Assembly (NCBI GenBank): GCA_902767005.1
Contig: CACXFY010000020.1
Location: 1-8,338 of the forward strand
Origin: an uncultured Erysipelotrichaceae bacterium
Lineage (GTDB): Bacteria; Bacillota_I; Bacilli_A; RF39; UBA660
DNA length: 8,338 bases
Reading direction: 5' to 3'
In this document: one piece after another, positions 6,584 through 8,338 of the stretch
Numbering within the stretch: the stretch's first letter is position 1
Layout of the letters: each line of letters opens with the position of its first letter
The notes under the pieces: model-generated
What the model was told of the DNA's origin: nothing
What the model saw: only the letters and a program-made list of their open reading frames with translations
Database searches by the model: none
Program-made: the position numbers and the translations under genes

Positions 6584-8338
6584 ATGCCTAAGAAGAAAAC
6601 TGAAACACAAGAAGTAATTGAAAAAATATTTGATTACACTTTAGAAGACATCATGGGTGAAAGATTTGGATCTTATTCAAAATATATTATCCAAGATCGT
6701 GCTATACCTGATGCTAGGGATGGTCTTAAGCCAGTTCAAAGAAGAATACTATATTCAATGCATAAAGAACATAATACATATGATAAAGGATATAGAAAAA
6801 GTGCTAAGACTGTTGGGGATGTAATAGGTAATTACCATCCACATGGTGATACTTCTATATATGACGCTATGGTAAGAATGTCTCAACCTTGGAAGACTAG
6901 ATTACCATATATTGATATGCACGGAAATAATGGATCTATTGATGGAGACTCACCAGCTGCTTATCGTTATACAGAGGCTAGATTATCTAAAATAGCTAAT
7001 GAAATGCTTCGTGATATCGAAAAAGATACAGTTGAATTTGCTCCAAACTTTGATGATACAACTATAGAGCCAACTGTTCTACCAGCTAGATTTCCAGCAT
7101 TACTTGTCTATGGTGCTCAAGGTATTTCAGCTGGTTATGCTACCAATATTCCACCACATAATCTAAATGAAATAGTAGATGCTACTATTCATAGAATAGA
7201 TTATCCTAACTGTAGTCTTGATACATTAATGAAATATGTTAAAGGGCCAGATTTTCCAACAGGTGGATTAGTTGAAGGAATAGATGGCATCAAAGAAGCC
7301 TATAAAACTGGACGTGGAAGAATAGTCATCAAATGTAAATATGAAATAGAAGAAAACAAATCTGGTAAATCAATTATCATTACAGAAATACCATTTGAAG
7401 TAAATAAAGCTCTTATGGTAAAGAAAATGGATGATATTAGAATAGATAAAAAAATAGAAGGAATTGTTGAAGTACGAGATGAGTCAGCAGCCGATGTTCG
7501 TGTCGTAATTGACTTAAAGAAAAATGCTAATGTTGATTTAGTAATCAATTATTTCTTAAAGAATACTGATATGCAAATATCATATAACTTTAATATGGTA
7601 TCTATTGTTAATAGAAGACCAAAACTACTAGGCTTAGAAGCAGCTTTAGATGCTTTTATTGCTCATCAAAAAGAAGTGGTAAGAAGAAGAACTCTATTTG
7701 ATTTAAATCATGCTAAAGCAAGATATCATATCTTAGAAGGATTAATAAAATGTATTTCTATTCTAGATGAAGTAATAAGAGTAATTAGAGCTTCTAAAAA
7801 TAAATCAGACGCAAAAGAAAACTTAGTAAAAGAATTTGACTTTACCATGGAACAAGCAGAAGCTATTGTAACATTACAATTATATAGATTAACTAATACT
7901 GATGTAGCTTTATTAGAAGAAGAAATGAAAGACTTAGAAAAGAAAATATCAATATGGGAACAAATCTTAAATAATGAAGCTGCTCTAAGACATGTAATGA
8001 AAAAAGAATTACAAAATATTAATAAAGAATATGTAACACCAAGATTAACTGAAATTAAAGATGAAATAACAGAAATTAAAATAGATACACAAGCTATGAT
8101 ACCTAAAGAAGATGTAATAGTCTTAGTAACTAAAGATGGTTATATTAAACGTACATCTTCACGTAGTTATGCCGCATCAGAAGAAAATGATCTAACAATA
8201 AAAGAAAATGACTATGTAATAGGTACATATGAAATGAATACTACAGATACTTTATTATTAATTACTAATAAAGGTAATTACTTACATATACCAGTACATA
8301 TGATTCCAGATTTAAAATGGAAAGAAATGCCAAAACAT
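6584..8338 (+). CDS. parC: DNA topoisomerase IV subunit A (ParC), 3' end missing
   Basis: The DNA-cleaving subunit of topoisomerase IV, open for 585 codons to the right edge; about 200 or more residues should lie beyond. ATG 6584 follows parE by 18 nt with an SD-like AGGT (6574-6577). The winged-helix domain holds the quinolone-determining region HPHGDTSIYDAMVRMSQ (85-101) and the catalytic Tyr129 after Arg128 in AAYRYTEARL, which attacks the DNA backbone. Tower and coiled-coil regions follow, with QAEAIVTLQLYRLT at 424-437. The C-terminal beta-pinwheel begins near residue 505 with IPKEDVIVLVTKDGYIKRTS. RSYAAS, EMNTTDTLLLITNKGNYLHIPVH and a missing GyrA-box QRRGGKG in the visible part identify ParC rather than GyrA. 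The quinolone-contact positions are Thr90 and Asp94, where S. aureus GrlA has Ser80 and Glu84. Confidence 0.95.
   Translation, partial: MPKKKTETQEVIEKIFDYTLEDIMGERFGSYSKYIIQDRAIPDARDGLKPVQRRILYSMHKEHNTYDKGYRKSAKTVGDVIGNYHPHGDTSIYDAMVRMSQPWKTRLPYIDMHGNNGSIDGDSPAAYRYTEARLSKIANEMLRDIEKDTVEFAPNFDDTTIEPTVLPARFPALLVYGAQGISAGYATNIPPHNLNEIVDATIHRIDYPNCSLDTLMKYVKGPDFPTGGLVEGIDGIKEAYKTGRGRIVIKCKYEIEENKSGKSIIITEIPFEVNKALMVKKMDDIRIDKKIEGIVEVRDESAADVRVVIDLKKNANVDLVINYFLKNTDMQISYNFNMVSIVNRRPKLLGLEAALDAFIAHQKEVVRRRTLFDLNHAKARYHILEGLIKCISILDEVIRVIRASKNKSDAKENLVKEFDFTMEQAEAIVTLQLYRLTNTDVALLEEEMKDLEKKISIWEQILNNEAALRHVMKKELQNINKEYVTPRLTEIKDEITEIKIDTQAMIPKEDVIVLVTKDGYIKRTSSRSYAASEENDLTIKENDYVIGTYEMNTTDTLLLITNKGNYLHIPVHMIPDLKWKEMPKH

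Noticed and set aside
4655..8338. GyrB-GyrA reading of the topoisomerase pair
   Set aside because: ParE-type NTEK/NTMIYTIGAG/GGHIQ and ParC-type RSYAAS/EMNTTD signatures favour TopoIV, and the visible ParC C-terminal part has no GyrA-box.
1..8338. CRISPR array, insertion sequence, tRNA/rRNA, toxin-antitoxin or defence genes
   Set aside because: I saw no spaced direct repeats, transposase motifs, cloverleaf sequences or relevant protein motifs on either strand.

Overview
This is an ordinary chromosomal housekeeping segment from a low-GC, very AT-rich Firmicute-like bacterium. All confident genes are on the + strand. AGA is the main arginine codon, Shine-Dalgarno (SD) sequences are strong, promoters carry a TGnTATAAT extended -10, and TopoIV is of the Bacilli type. 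Trp is written TGG in every gene that has one, and TGA is a stop (end of the lipoprotein gene). The standard bacterial code is therefore in use, and Mycoplasma/Spiroplasma-type code 4 is unlikely. The best guess, by inference only, is an uncultured AT-rich Bacilli/Mollicutes-relative lineage such as those from gut metagenomes.

Layout: (1) 1-295, the 3' end of a small, apparently frameshifted gene, probably secreted or a lipoprotein, followed by a hairpin terminator. (2) 321-2257, a promoter and a two-gene unit: a 203-aa helical, Lys/Glu-rich lipoprotein of unknown function and, 4 nt later, mtaB (tRNA ms2t6A37 methylthiotransferase), closed by a terminator. (3) 2299-4541, an extended -10 promoter, then recD2 (SF1B 5'-3' DNA helicase) with a TTG start, closed by a terminator. 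(4) 4542-4654, a 113-nt regulatory gap with a small hairpin and a probable promoter. (5) 4655-8338, the parE-parC operon for topoisomerase IV; parC runs off the right edge.

Functionally the window combines genome maintenance (RecD2, TopoIV) with decoding-accuracy tRNA modification (MtaB) and two cell-envelope genes. Nothing links these into a new pathway: each transcription unit has its own promoter and terminator. I saw no mobile element, CRISPR array, RNA gene, phage gene or defence system.

The points most worth a second look are the frameshifted first gene, the near-duplicate terminator-promoter spacers before the lipoprotein gene and recD2, the hendecad-repeat lipoprotein coupled to mtaB, and small substitutions next to the catalytic centres of ParE and ParC. 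I found no convincing undescribed system.
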